The notes under the pieces: generated by a model
Told to the model about the DNA's origin: nothing
Databases searched by the model: none
What the model saw: the letters and a program-made list of their open reading frames with translations, nothing else
Position numbers and translations under genes: made by a program
In this document: positions 41,317-50,620 of the stretch, piece after piece
How positions within the stretch are numbered: position 1 is the first letter of the stretch
Layout of the letters: the number at the start of each line of letters is the position of its first letter
Assembly (NCBI RefSeq): GCF_900583165.1
Contig: NZ_UTKY01000105.1
Span: forward strand, 31,345 to 95,344
Length of the DNA stretch: 64,000 nt
Origin: Pseudomonas viridiflava
GTDB taxonomy: Bacteria; Pseudomonadota; Gammaproteobacteria; Pseudomonadales; Pseudomonadaceae
Reading direction: 5' to 3'

Positions 41317-43254
41317 ATGGGCCAGACTCGTTTTGCCAGTGGGCGTCAATTGGATCTGATTTGCCTCGGACGCCTGGGCGTCGACCTCTATGCGCAGCAA
41401 GTGGGTGCGCGGCTTGAGGATGTGTCCAGCTTCGCTAAATACCTCGGCGGTTCCTCCGCCAATATCGCGTTCGGTACTGCACGGCTGGGTCTCAAGTCGG
41501 CGATGTTGAGCCGGGTAGGGGACGACCATATGGGGCGCTTCCTGGTGGAGTCCCTGGCCCGTGAAGGCTGTGATGTCAGTGGCATCAAGGTCGACCCGGA
41601 ACGCCTCACCGCCCTGGTGCTGCTGGGCCTCAAGGACCGCGAAACCTTCCCCTTGGTGTTCTACCGCGAAAACTGCGCCGACATGGCCCTGCGCGCCGAA
41701 GACATCAATGAAGCCTTTATCGCCTCCAGCAAAGCCTTGCTGATTACGGGCACGCATTTCTCCACCGACAGCGTGTACAAGGCCAGCATCCAGGCCCTGG
41801 ATTACGCCGCCAAGCACAATGTGAAGCGTGTGCTGGATATCGACTACCGCCCGGTGCTGTGGGGCCTGGCGGGCAAAGCCGACGGTGAAACCCGGTTTGT
41901 TGCCGACCAGAATGTGAGTGCGCATGTGCAGAAGATCCTGCCGCGCTTTGATCTGATTGTCGGTACCGAAGAAGAATTTTTGATCGCAGGCGGCAGTGAA
42001 GATTTACTCACTGCACTGCGCACCGTGCGCGAACTCACCCCGGCCACTCTGGTGGTCAAGCTCGGCCCACAGGGTTGCACGGTGATCCATGGTGCGATCC
42101 CTGCGCGTTTGGAAGACGGCGCGATCTACCCTGGCGTACGGGTTGAAGTGCTCAACGTACTGGGCGCCGGCGATGCCTTTATGTCGGGCTTCCTCAGCGG
42201 CTGGATTAACGACGCCAGCGACGAACGTTGCAGCCAGTTGGCCAATGCCTGCGGTGGCCTGGTGGTCTCGCGCCACGCTTGCGCCCCGGCCATGCCGACC
42301 CCGGCTGAATTGGAATACCTGTTCAACAGCCCGGTGCCCATCACCCGGCCCGACCAGGATGTGACCCTGCAACGCCTGCACCGCGTGTCGGTGCCGCGCA
42401 AGCAATGGAAGCAACTGTTCATCTTTGCCTTCGACCATCGTTGGCAGCTGGTAGACCTGGCCCAACGCGGGGGCCAGGACACCACGCGCATCAGTGCGGC
42501 CAAGCAACTGTTTATCCAAGCCATCGAGCGTGTGGAAAAAAAGCTCGCTGAGCAGGGTATCGCCGCTGATGTGGGCCTGCTGGCCGACCAACGCTTCGGC
42601 CAGGACGCGCTCAACGCCGCCAGCGGTCGCGGCTGGTGGATCGCCCGTCCGGTGGAAGTGCAGAACTCGCGCCCGCTGGCGTTCGAACACGGGCGCTCGA
42701 TTGGCAGCAACCTGATCGCCTGGCCACAAGAGCAAATCATCAAGTGCCTGGTGCAATTTCACCCGGACGACGAGCCGCTGCTGCGCCTGGAGCAGGAAGC
42801 CCAACTCAAGGCGGTGTACGAGGCTTCACTGGTCAGTGGCCATGAACTGCTGCTGGAAGTCATCCCGCCCAAAGATCACCCATCCACTTACCCGGACGTG
42901 CTGTATCGCAGCCTTAAGCGCCTGTACAACCTGGGCATCTACCCGGCGTGGTGGAAGATTGAGGCGCAGTCGGCCGAGAACTGGAAAAAGCTCGACGAAC
43001 TGATCCAGGAGCGCGACCCGTACTGCCGGGGCGTGGTGTTGCTGGGCCTGAATGCCACGGCGGAATTTCTCGCCGATGGCTTCCAGCAAGCCAGCCAGAG
43101 CACCACCTGCCGTGGCTTTGCCGTGGGGCGCACGATCTTCCAGGAACCAAGCCGTGCGTGGCTGGCGGGGGAAATCGATGATGAGACGCTGATTCAGCGC
43201 GTTCAAGCGACCTTCGAACAGCTGATCAATGCCTGGCGCAGCGCCCGAGTCTAA
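41317..43254 (+). CDS. iolC: 5-dehydro-2-deoxygluconokinase fused to DUF2090
   Basis: The 645-residue protein has a PfkB-type kinase domain in its first 325 residues. LICLGRLGVDLYAQQVGARLEDVSSFAKYLGGSSANIAFG is the sugar-binding start, and VLNVLGAGDAFMSGFLSGW carries the GAGD anion hole with the catalytic aspartate. A DUF2090 domain follows at about 335-640 (FIFAFDHRWQLVDLAQRGG). DUF2090 resembles class I aldolases and may act as IolJ, the next step but one. IolC phosphorylates 5-dehydro-2-deoxygluconate. The fusion is common in proteobacteria. An AGGAG site precedes the ATG, and it is the first gene of the operon. Confidence 0.92.
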   Translation: MGQTRFASGRQLDLICLGRLGVDLYAQQVGARLEDVSSFAKYLGGSSANIAFGTARLGLKSAMLSRVGDDHMGRFLVESLAREGCDVSGIKVDPERLTALVLLGLKDRETFPLVFYRENCADMALRAEDINEAFIASSKALLITGTHFSTDSVYKASIQALDYAAKHNVKRVLDIDYRPVLWGLAGKADGETRFVADQNVSAHVQKILPRFDLIVGTEEEFLIAGGSEDLLTALRTVRELTPATLVVKLGPQGCTVIHGAIPARLEDGAIYPGVRVEVLNVLGAGDAFMSGFLSGWINDASDERCSQLANACGGLVVSRHACAPAMPTPAELEYLFNSPVPITRPDQDVTLQRLHRVSVPRKQWKQLFIFAFDHRWQLVDLAQRGGQDTTRISAAKQLFIQAIERVEKKLAEQGIAADVGLLADQRFGQDALNAASGRGWWIARPVEVQNSRPLAFEHGRSIGSNLIAWPQEQIIKCLVQFHPDDEPLLRLEQEAQLKAVYEASLVSGHELLLEVIPPKDHPSTYPDVLYRSLKRLYNLGIYPAWWKIEAQSAENWKKLDELIQERDPYCRGVVLLGLNATAEFLADGFQQASQSTTCRGFAVGRTIFQEPSRAWLAGEIDDETLIQRVQATFEQLINAWRSARV

Positions 43255-43281
43255 AACCGTACCAAATGTGGAATACAGTCA

Positions 43282-43373
43282 AATGTGGGAGGGGGCTTGC
43301 CCCCGATAGCAGTGGCCCAGTTATAAATGTGTTGCCTGACACACCGCTATCGGGAGCAAGCCCCCTCCCACAT
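43282..43373. repeat. REP-like palindromic element inside the iol operon
   Basis: A full copy between iolC and iolE, the only large gap among iolC-E-B-D-G. It may set different mRNA levels for iolC and the rest by blocking 3' decay or attenuating readthrough. Confidence 0.9.
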
Positions 43374-43418
43374 AAAGCAGATCCGAGCGATCTCTAGATA
43401 AAAACAAAAGGTGCAGCC

Positions 43419-44312
43419 ATGCCCGCAATCCGAATTGGCATCAACCCGATTTCCTGGAGCAACGACGACCTGCCGGCCCTGGGCGGTGAAACGCCCCTGA
43501 GCACGGCGCTCGCCGAAGGCAAGCAAATCGGCTACGAAGGTTTCGAACTCAACGGCAAGTTCCCCAAGGACGCCAAGGGCGTCGGCGACGTATTGCGCCC
43601 CTACGACTTGGCGCTGGTCTCGGGCTGGTACTCCAGCCGCCTGGCACAACGTTCAGTGGCTGAAGAAATCGAAGCCATTGCCGGCCATGTCGAGCTGCTT
43701 AAACAGAACGGCGCCACCGTGCTGGTGTACGGCGAAGTCGCCGATTCGATTCAGGGTTCGCGCATCCGCCTGATCGAACGCCCGCGCTTTCACAGCGAGC
43801 AGGCCTGGCAGGACTACGCCGACAAGCTTACTGAACTGGCGCGCTTTACCCTGTCCCAAGGCGTGCGCCTGGCGTACCACCATCACATGGGCGCCTATGT
43901 TGAATCCCCTGACGACATCGACCAACTCATGAAACGCACAGGCCCTGAAGTCGGCCTGCTGTTCGATTCGGGTCACTGCTACATGGGCGGCGGCGAGCCG
44001 CTTGAAGTGCTGAACAAACACATCAGCCGCGTCTGCCATGTGCACTTCAAGGATGTGCGAAAACCCGTCGTGCAATTGGCGCGCAACCAGATGTGGAGCT
44101 TCCCGGACTGTATCGTCAACGGCACCTTCACGGTGCCCGGCGACGGCGATATCGACTTCGCCGAACTGCTCGACGTGCTGCTGGCCGCCAAATACGAAGG
44201 CTGGCTGGTGGTGGAAGCCGAGCAGGACCCGGCCGTGGCGCCCAGCTATGTGTATGCGAAAAAGGGCTACGACACCCTGCGTGCGCTGCTAAGCGAGAGG
44301 ACTAAACCATGA
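43419..44312 (+). CDS. iolE: Inosose dehydratase (2-keto-myo-inositol dehydratase)
   Basis: This 297-residue TIM-barrel protein of the AP endonuclease 2/xylose isomerase-like group has RIGINPISWSNDDLPALGG, GYEGFELNGKFP, RLAYHHHMGAYVES, VGLLFDSGHCYMGGG and WLVVEAEQDP. Metal ligands are among the histidines and acidic residues in these pieces. IolE removes water from 2-keto-myo-inositol. An AAGG site is present, and the stop overlaps the iolB start by 4 bases. Length is that of the family. Confidence 0.94.
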   Translation: MPAIRIGINPISWSNDDLPALGGETPLSTALAEGKQIGYEGFELNGKFPKDAKGVGDVLRPYDLALVSGWYSSRLAQRSVAEEIEAIAGHVELLKQNGATVLVYGEVADSIQGSRIRLIERPRFHSEQAWQDYADKLTELARFTLSQGVRLAYHHHMGAYVESPDDIDQLMKRTGPEVGLLFDSGHCYMGGGEPLEVLNKHISRVCHVHFKDVRKPVVQLARNQMWSFPDCIVNGTFTVPGDGDIDFAELLDVLLAAKYEGWLVVEAEQDPAVAPSYVYAKKGYDTLRALLSERTKP

Positions 44313-45097
44313 GCCTGCTGGTCAAGAGCAACAAGCGCGGACAAACCATGGTTGCCTTGGAAGAAGGGCGCCTGGAATACGTGGGCTTCAAGGCCTACCG
44401 CCTGAGCCTGGGGGAGACCCTGTCGGTCAGCGCCGGTGACAAGGAGCTCTGCCTGGTACTGCTCAGCGGTCGCGTGAATATCGAAGGCGAAGGCTTCAAC
44501 TGGCAGAACCTGGGGGATCGCCAATCGGTGTTCGAAGACAAGTCGCCGTTCGCCGCCTACCTGCCGCCCGGCACCACGGCCCAGGTCAGCGCGTTGAGCG
44601 ATGTGCAGTTCGCCGTGTGCGCCGCGCCCGGTGCCGAAGGCTACGAACCGCGCCTGATCCGCCCGGAAAACTGCAAGCGCAGCGTACGCGGCAAAGGCGC
44701 CAACACCCGCTACGTGTGCGACATCCTGCCGGACACCGAGCCGGCTCATTCGCTGCTGGTGGTCGAAGTGCGCACGCCGTCCGGGCATTCGTCCAGCTAC
44801 CCGCCGCACAAGCACGACACCGACGACTTGCCGCACCAGAGCTTCCTGGAAGAAACCTACTACCACCAGATCAACCCGCCCCAAGGCTTTGTGTTCCAGC
44901 GCGTCTATACCGATGATCGCAGCATCGACCAGGCCATGGCCGTCGAAAACAGCGACCTGGTGGTGGTGCCCAAGGGATATCACCCGGTTAGCGTGCCCTA
45001 CGGCTATGAGTCCTACTACCTCAACGTGATGGCTGGCCCCAAGCGCGCCTGGCATTTCCACAATGACCCGCAGCACAGCTGGCTACTGGACCTTTAA
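44309..45097 (+). CDS. iolB: 5-deoxy-glucuronate isomerase
   Basis: This 262-residue bicupin converts 5-deoxy-glucuronate to 5-dehydro-2-deoxygluconate, the substrate of IolC. RYVCDILPDTEPAHSLLVVE and SSYPPHKHDTDDLPHQSFLEETYYH carry the metal-binding histidines and glutamate, and HPVSVPYGYESYYLNVMAG the last histidine. The start overlaps iolE. The iolD ATG follows 10 bases after the stop. Confidence 0.94.
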   Translation: MSLLVKSNKRGQTMVALEEGRLEYVGFKAYRLSLGETLSVSAGDKELCLVLLSGRVNIEGEGFNWQNLGDRQSVFEDKSPFAAYLPPGTTAQVSALSDVQFAVCAAPGAEGYEPRLIRPENCKRSVRGKGANTRYVCDILPDTEPAHSLLVVEVRTPSGHSSSYPPHKHDTDDLPHQSFLEETYYHQINPPQGFVFQRVYTDDRSIDQAMAVENSDLVVVPKGYHPVSVPYGYESYYLNVMAGPKRAWHFHNDPQHSWLLDL

Positions 45098-45107
45098 GGG
45101 GCGCGAC

Positions 45108-47039
45108 ATGACCACAACCCGACTGACCATGGCCCAGGCCCTGGTGAAGTTCCTGGACAACCAATACATCGACGTCGATGGCGTAGAGAGCAAGTTTGTC
45201 GCCGGCGTGTTCACCATTTTCGGCCACGGCAACGTGCTGGGCCTCGGCCAGGCGCTGGAGCAGGACGCCGGCGATTTGGTCGTTCACCAGGGCCGTAACG
45301 AACAGGGCATGGCCCACGCCGCCATCGGTTTTGCCAAGCAGCACCTGCGCCGCAAGATCTACGCGTGTACCGCGTCGGTCGGCCCCGGCGCCGCCAATAT
45401 GCTGACCGCCGCTGCCACCGCGACCGCCAACCGTATCCCGTTGCTGCTGCTGCCCGGCGATGTCTATGCCAGCCGCCAGCCTGACCCGGTGCTGCAACAG
45501 ATCGAGCAGTTCCACGACCTGAGCATCAGCACCAACGACGCCTTCCGTTCGGTGAGTAAATACTGGGACCGCATCAACCGCCCCGAGCAGTTGATGACTG
45601 CCGCGATCCACGCCATGCGCGTGCTCACCGACCCTGCGGAAACCGGCGCGGTGACCTTGGCGCTGCCTCAGGACGTACAGGCTGAAGCTTGGGATTACCC
45701 GGACTACTTCCTGCAAAAGCGCGTGCACCGTATTGACCGACGCCCGGCCACCGCCGCGATGATCGGTGATGCGTTGGCCGCGTTCCGGGGCAAGCGTAAG
45801 CCGCTAATTATCTGTGGTGGCGGGGTGAAATACTCCGCTGCGAACGCCGCGTTGCAAGCCTTTGCCGAGCGCTTTGATATCCCCTTCGCCGAAACCCAGG
45901 CGGGCAAGAGCGCCGTGGTCTCCAGCCACCCGTTGAACGTCGGCGGCATCGGTGAAACCGGTTGCCTGGCGGCCAACCTGTTGGCGCCAGAGGCTGACCT
46001 GATCATTGGTATTGGCACCCGCTATACCGACTTCACCACCTCGTCGAAATCGTTGTTCAAGCACGCGGATGTGAAATTTCTCAACCTCAATATCAGCCCC
46101 TGCGACGTGTTGAAGCTCGATGCCGTGCAAGTACTCGCCGACGCGCAAACCGCATTGGGCGCGCTGGCCGATGCCTTGGGCGACTACCGCTCCGGCTGGG
46201 GAGAGGAGGTCCGTGAAGCCAAGGCTCAGTTGGAAGCCGAAGTCGATCGCGTGCATCAGGTGGAATACGACGGCGATGGTTTCGTGCCCGAGGTCGACGA
46301 CCACCTTGACCGTGCCGTCCTGCGCGAATTCATCGAACTCACCGGCTCATGCCTGACCCAGAGCCGGGTGCTGGGCGTACTCAATGAAACCCTGGCCGAT
46401 GACGCGATCATCGTCGCCGCCGCTGGCAGCCTGCCCGGTGACCTGCAGCGCGCCTGGCGCAGCAAGGGGGTCAACACCTACCACGTCGAGTACGGCTATT
46501 CGTGCATGGGCTACGAGATCAACGCCGCGCTGGGGGTGAAACTCGCCGAGCCGAGCAAAGAGGTCTACGCCCTGGTCGGCGATGGCTCGTACATGATGTT
46601 GCACTCGGAACTGGCGACCTCGATCCAGGAGCGGCGCAAGATCAACGTGGTGCTCTTGGACAACATGGCCTTCGGTTGCATCAACAACCTGCAGATCGGC
46701 AATGGCATGGACAGCTTCGGCACCGAGTTCCGCTACCGCAACCCCGAGAGCGGCAAGCTCGACGGCGGCCTGGTGCCGGTGGACTTTGCCATGAGCGCCG
46801 CGGCCTATGGCTGCAAGACCTACAAGGTCAGCACCGTGGAGCAACTGCAGGCGGCGCTGGCGGATGCGCGTACCCAAACGGTGTCGACGCTGATCGATAT
46901 CAAGGTGCTGCCTAAAACCATGATCCACGGTTACCTGTCGTGGTGGCGGGTGGGCGTGGCGCAGGTGTCCACCAGCGAGCGCACGAATGCTGCTGCCAAA
47001 AAACTCAATGAACAGCTGGCCAAGGCCCGGCAGTACTAA
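45108..47039 (+). CDS. iolD: 3D-(3,5/4)-trihydroxycyclohexane-1,2-dione hydrolase
   Basis: This 643-residue thiamine-diphosphate enzyme opens the inositol ring. The N-terminal domain has the catalytic glutamate region GNEQGMAHAAIGFAKQ; the C-terminal TPP motif GDGSYMMLHSELATSIQERRKINVVLLDN lies near residue 510-540. Length is normal. The ATG at 45108 has an AAGGGG site; the longer frame start at 45063 overlaps iolB and is not needed. It is in tandem with iolB and iolG. Confidence 0.94.
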   Translation: MTTTRLTMAQALVKFLDNQYIDVDGVESKFVAGVFTIFGHGNVLGLGQALEQDAGDLVVHQGRNEQGMAHAAIGFAKQHLRRKIYACTASVGPGAANMLTAAATATANRIPLLLLPGDVYASRQPDPVLQQIEQFHDLSISTNDAFRSVSKYWDRINRPEQLMTAAIHAMRVLTDPAETGAVTLALPQDVQAEAWDYPDYFLQKRVHRIDRRPATAAMIGDALAAFRGKRKPLIICGGGVKYSAANAALQAFAERFDIPFAETQAGKSAVVSSHPLNVGGIGETGCLAANLLAPEADLIIGIGTRYTDFTTSSKSLFKHADVKFLNLNISPCDVLKLDAVQVLADAQTALGALADALGDYRSGWGEEVREAKAQLEAEVDRVHQVEYDGDGFVPEVDDHLDRAVLREFIELTGSCLTQSRVLGVLNETLADDAIIVAAAGSLPGDLQRAWRSKGVNTYHVEYGYSCMGYEINAALGVKLAEPSKEVYALVGDGSYMMLHSELATSIQERRKINVVLLDNMAFGCINNLQIGNGMDSFGTEFRYRNPESGKLDGGLVPVDFAMSAAAYGCKTYKVSTVEQLQAALADARTQTVSTLIDIKVLPKTMIHGYLSWWRVGVAQVSTSERTNAAAKKLNEQLAKARQY

Positions 47040-47058
47040 TAACAAGAGGAGTTTTTGT

Positions 47059-48069
47059 ATGTCGTTGAAGCTAGGCGTAATCGGTACAGGGGCTATCGGC
47101 CGCGACCATATCCGTCGTTGTAGCCAGACGTTGCTCAATAGCCAGGTAGTGGCGGTGACCGACATCAACCTTGAGCAAGCCGCCAAGGTGGTTGCTGACT
47201 TGAACATCAGTGCCGAGGTCTACGCCGACGGCCATGCGCTGATCAACTCGCCTGAGGTTGAAGCGGTACTCGTGACTTCCTGGGGCCCGAGCCACGAAGA
47301 GTTCGTGCTGGCCGCCATCGCTGCCGGCAAACCGGTGTTCTGCGAAAAGCCCCTGGCGGTCACCGCCGAAGGCTGCCGCAAGATCGTCGACGCCGAAGTG
47401 GCCTACGGCAAGCGCCTGGTGCAAGTGGGCTTTATGCGCCCATACGATGAAGGCTATCGCGCATTAAAAGCGGTGATCGACAGCGGCCAGATCGGCGAGC
47501 CCCTGATGCTGCACTGCGCGCACCGCAACCCGACGGTGGGCGAGAACTACAAGACCGACATGGCGATCACCGACACGTTGATCCACGAGCTGGATGTGTT
47601 GCGCTGGTTGCTCGACGATGACTACGTGTCGGTGCAAGTGGTGTTCCCGCGCAAATCGAGCAAGGCCTTGGCCCACCTGCGTGACCCGCAGATCGTGCTG
47701 TTGGAAACCGCCAAGGGCACGCGCATCGACGTGGAAGTGTTTGTGAACTGCCAATACGGCTATGACATTCAGTGCGAAGTGGTGGGGGAGACCGGTATTG
47801 CGAAATTGCCGGAGCCTTCGCAGGTGCAGTTGCGCAGTGGCGCGAAGCTGTCGAATGCGATTTTGATGGATTGGAAGGACCGGTTTATCGGCGCCTATGA
47901 CGTGGAGCTGCAAGCCTTTATCGACAGCGTGCGTGCCGGCCAAGTAGGTGGGCCGTCGGCGTGGGATGGGTTTGCTGCGGCCGTTGCGGCGGATGCGTGT
48001 ATTGAAGCGCAGGGCAGTGAGCAGATTGTGAAAGTCAGCTTGCCGGATCGCCCACGCTTCTACGGCTGA
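47059..48069 (+). CDS. iolG: myo-Inositol 2-dehydrogenase
   Basis: This 336-residue Gfo/Idh/MocA-family dehydrogenase has the NAD motif GVIGTGAIGRDHIRRCSQ, the EKP motif PVFCEKPLAVTAEGC and the active-site segment TLIHELDVLRWLL with the lysine/aspartate/histidine set of IolG. It makes 2-keto-myo-inositol, the first step of the pathway. A GAGGAG site stands about 10 bases before the ATG. A REP element ends this stretch of the operon. Confidence 0.94.
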   Translation: MSLKLGVIGTGAIGRDHIRRCSQTLLNSQVVAVTDINLEQAAKVVADLNISAEVYADGHALINSPEVEAVLVTSWGPSHEEFVLAAIAAGKPVFCEKPLAVTAEGCRKIVDAEVAYGKRLVQVGFMRPYDEGYRALKAVIDSGQIGEPLMLHCAHRNPTVGENYKTDMAITDTLIHELDVLRWLLDDDYVSVQVVFPRKSSKALAHLRDPQIVLLETAKGTRIDVEVFVNCQYGYDIQCEVVGETGIAKLPEPSQVQLRSGAKLSNAILMDWKDRFIGAYDVELQAFIDSVRAGQVGGPSAWDGFAAAVAADACIEAQGSEQIVKVSLPDRPRFYG

Positions 48070-48089
48070 TCTACTGGAGAAATGAGGTC

Positions 48090-48181
48090 AATGTGGGAGG
48101 GGGCTTGCCCCCGATGGGGTCCTGTCAGTTGATACACCATCACTGATCCACTGCCATCGGGGGCAAGCCCCCTCCCACATT
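48090..48181. repeat. REP-like palindromic element
   Basis: A full copy with ATGTGGGAGGGGGCTTGC arms between iolG and the second dehydrogenase gene. Confidence 0.9.
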
Positions 48182-48215
48182 TGATTGGGTTTCCAATTTG
48201 ATTTGGGAGTTGATT

Positions 48216-49244
48216 ATGCGAATCGGACTAGTCGGCTACGGCCACGGAGGGCGCTTTTTTCATGCGCCGCTGATTGCAACACTGCCCGGCGCCACGTTTG
48301 TTGGCGTCGTTACACGATCCCCCGAACGCCGTAAGCAATTGGCGAGCGACCACCCAGGTCTCAAAGCGTTTGACAGCATCGGCCAGATCGTCGAAGCCGG
48401 CGTCGACACCCTGGTCATCTCCACCACCCTCAAAGGCCGCCCGGCGCTGGTGCTGGAAGCCATCGAGCACGGCCTCACCGTGGTCAGCGATAAACCGTTC
48501 GCCGCCAATGCCGAACAGGCGCAAGCCTTGATCACCGCCGCCGAACGCCATGAGGTGCTGTTGAGCGTCTACCAGAATCGCCGCTGGGACTCCGACTACC
48601 TGACCCTGCGCAAACTCATCGACGCTGGCGCCCTGGGCACCATCACCCGTTTTGAATCCCGCGTGGAACGCTACAGCCCTCAAGCCGTGGGCAATGCCAG
48701 TGGCGGCGGTTGGCTGCGGGACTTGGGCAGCCACCTGGTGGACCAGGCGCTGCAACTGTTCGGCCCGGTGGACCGGGTGTTCGCACAATTGCAGTTCAGC
48801 CCCGAACACCCAACCCTTGATCACGGCTTCTTTGTCTCCCTGACCCATGCCAACGGCGTAGTTTCACACCTGTGGGGCAACGCGTTGCAAAACAGCCAGG
48901 CACCGCGTTTTCGTGTCAGTGGTACTTCGGGTTGCTACACCGTCGAGGGCCTGGATGGCCAGGAAGAGGCGCTGATGGCCGGCAAGTCGCCGAAGACCGA
49001 AGGCGAGCACTGGGGCGCCGAAGAGCACCGACGCTGGGGCTGGTTCGAGCAGGGTGATGAACGCGAGCGGGTGCCGTCGGAGAAGGGCTGCTGGACGCAG
49101 TTCTATCGGCAGTTGCAAAGTGCCGTGCAAGGTCAGGGACCGTTGCCTGTGGACGCCTATGATGCGCTCGAAACCACCCGTATATTGGACGCCGCACGCC
49201 TGAGCGCCGAGCGCCAGCAAGTGGTTTCAACAAAAATAGAATAA
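48216..49244 (+). CDS. Gfo/Idh/MocA oxidoreductase, IolW-like
   Basis: This 342-residue dehydrogenase has the nucleotide motif RIGLVGYGHGGRFFHAPLIAT and the EKP-like VVSDKPFAANAEQA, in which aspartate-lysine-proline replaces EKP. QNRRWDSDYLTLRKLIDAG and WLRDLGSHLVDQALQLFG are typical of the YhhX/IolW branch. IolW of Bacillus reduces scyllo-inosose with NADPH. Here it probably interconverts scyllo-inositol and the ketone, letting that isomer enter the pathway, but this is inferred. A GGGAG site fixes the ATG at 48216. It lies between two promoter-like regions and may read through from iolG. Confidence 0.82.
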   Translation: MRIGLVGYGHGGRFFHAPLIATLPGATFVGVVTRSPERRKQLASDHPGLKAFDSIGQIVEAGVDTLVISTTLKGRPALVLEAIEHGLTVVSDKPFAANAEQAQALITAAERHEVLLSVYQNRRWDSDYLTLRKLIDAGALGTITRFESRVERYSPQAVGNASGGGWLRDLGSHLVDQALQLFGPVDRVFAQLQFSPEHPTLDHGFFVSLTHANGVVSHLWGNALQNSQAPRFRVSGTSGCYTVEGLDGQEEALMAGKSPKTEGEHWGAEEHRRWGWFEQGDERERVPSEKGCWTQFYRQLQSAVQGQGPLPVDAYDALETTRILDAARLSAERQQVVSTKIE

Positions 49245-49264
49245 AATTCTAAAACAGGTTGATA

Positions 49265-49280
49265 TGGAAATTATTTTCCA
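49265..49280. promoter_or_regulatory. Inositol operator upstream of the ABC transporter genes
   Basis: TGGAAATTATTTTCCA has the same TGGAA-N6-TTCCA arms as the site at 41179. It lies 355 bases before the binding-protein ATG. AGAATAAAATTCT (49238-49250) is a second small palindrome next to it, reaching into the stop codon of the preceding gene. Confidence 0.7.
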
Positions 49281-49619
49281 ATAAAGTCTTTTCCAGGTTG
49301 CAATAAGTACGTTCGGGCTCGACCCGCACGACTCAAACAAAAACAAGATCGAAAACAACCAGGTACCGTCAGATGAAAATCTTCAACGCTGTACTGCGAG
49401 TTTTACGCCCAAGCCTTACCTCACCTTCAGCGCCACGCGCTCTGCCCCGCGCCCGGCCGTTCTACTTCTCTTTCCTTAATGTGCTGTGCGTCGAAAACAA
49501 AGGCGCGCTGGTCTGCTGCATTCCCGGCGCTCCCGTCGTTCGACTGCCACATACGCAAGGCCCGCTCTGATCAACGCAACGTCCAACAAAACCAACAAGA
49601 AAGTGGAGACAGACCGTTT
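49281..49619 (+). other. Long leader of the inositol transporter operon
   Basis: About 340 bases separate the operator from the binding-protein gene. A 65-codon frame (49373-49570) with an ATG exists but has no ribosome site and an unconvincing composition. I see no riboswitch or clear hairpin. It is most likely untranslated leader. Confidence 0.4.
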
Positions 49620-50555
49620 ATGAAGACCCCGATCCGTTTTACCGCGCTGGCCTTGTCCATGCTGCTGGCCAGCGGTGCTGCGCTGGCTGCCGACCTGAAA
49701 GTCGGCGTGACCTTTTCGAGTTTTGATGACAACTACCTGACCAGCGTTCGCGGCTTTATGGAGCAGCACGTCAAAACTCTTCCCAAGGGCGACGGCGTGC
49801 AATTGCAGTTCGAAGACGCACGCGCTGATGTGGTCAAGCAACTGAGTCAGGTCGAGAATTTCATCAGCCAGAAAGTTGATGCCATTATCGTGACCCCGGT
49901 GGACACTGCCTCCACGGCGCGTATCAGCAAAGCCGCGACCGAAGCCGGCATTCCGCTGGTCTATGTCAACCGTCGGCCAGACCAGAAGGATTTGCCTAAA
50001 GGTGTGGCCGCCGTGACCTCCGATGATGAAGAGGCCGGTCGGCTGCAGATGCAATACATCGCTGAAAAAATGGGCGGCAAGGGCAATATCGTGATTCTGC
50101 TGGGTGACCTGGCAAATAACTCCACGACGAACCGCACCAAGGGCATCAAGGATGTGCTGAAAAAATACCCCGATATCAAGATCGAGCAGGAGCAGACCGG
50201 TATCTGGCTGCGCGATCGGGGCATGACGTTGGTCAACGACTGGCTGACCCAGGGCCGTCAGTTTGACGCAGTGCTCTCCAACAACGATGAGATGGCGATT
50301 GGTGCGGCGATGGCACTCAAGTCGGCCGGGTCCAAGCCGGGTAGCGTGTTGATCGCTGGTGTAGACGGCACGCAGGATGGCCTGAACGCAATCACTAAGG
50401 GCGAAATGACCGTGTCGGTGTTCCAGGATGCCAAGGGGCAGGGCGTCGGCTCGGTCGACGCGGCACGCCAGTTGGCGAAGAAGGAGACGATCGAACAGAA
50501 CATCGTCATCCCGTTCCAGTTGATCACCCCGGACAACGTCAAAGACTTCAAGTAG
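49620..50555 (+). CDS. ibpA-like: Inositol ABC transporter, substrate-binding protein
   Basis: This 311-residue periplasmic protein has a signal peptide (MKTPIRFTALALSMLLASGA, cut near ALAAD) and a type I periplasmic sugar-binding fold (RbsB-like): LKVGVTFSSFDDNYLTSVRGFM, VDAIIVTPVDTAS, VVYVNRRP-like LVYVNRRPDQ and VLIAGVDGTQDGL. It precedes a two-domain ATPase and a permease and should bring inositol to them. A GTGGAGA site stands before the ATG; the frame is open 47 codons upstream, without support. Confidence 0.9.
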   Translation: MKTPIRFTALALSMLLASGAALAADLKVGVTFSSFDDNYLTSVRGFMEQHVKTLPKGDGVQLQFEDARADVVKQLSQVENFISQKVDAIIVTPVDTASTARISKAATEAGIPLVYVNRRPDQKDLPKGVAAVTSDDEEAGRLQMQYIAEKMGGKGNIVILLGDLANNSTTNRTKGIKDVLKKYPDIKIEQEQTGIWLRDRGMTLVNDWLTQGRQFDAVLSNNDEMAIGAAMALKSAGSKPGSVLIAGVDGTQDGLNAITKGEMTVSVFQDAKGQGVGSVDAARQLAKKETIEQNIVIPFQLITPDNVKDFK

Positions 50556-50620
50556 CCCTGACATAACAACAATAAGCCGGCAGGGCGGTCACGGCCGCCC
50601 TGCAGATGGAGTACCTCCCT

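Noticed and set aside
49373..49570. 65-codon frame in the inositol transporter leader
   Set aside because: It has no ribosome site and no recognisable composition; kept only as leader.
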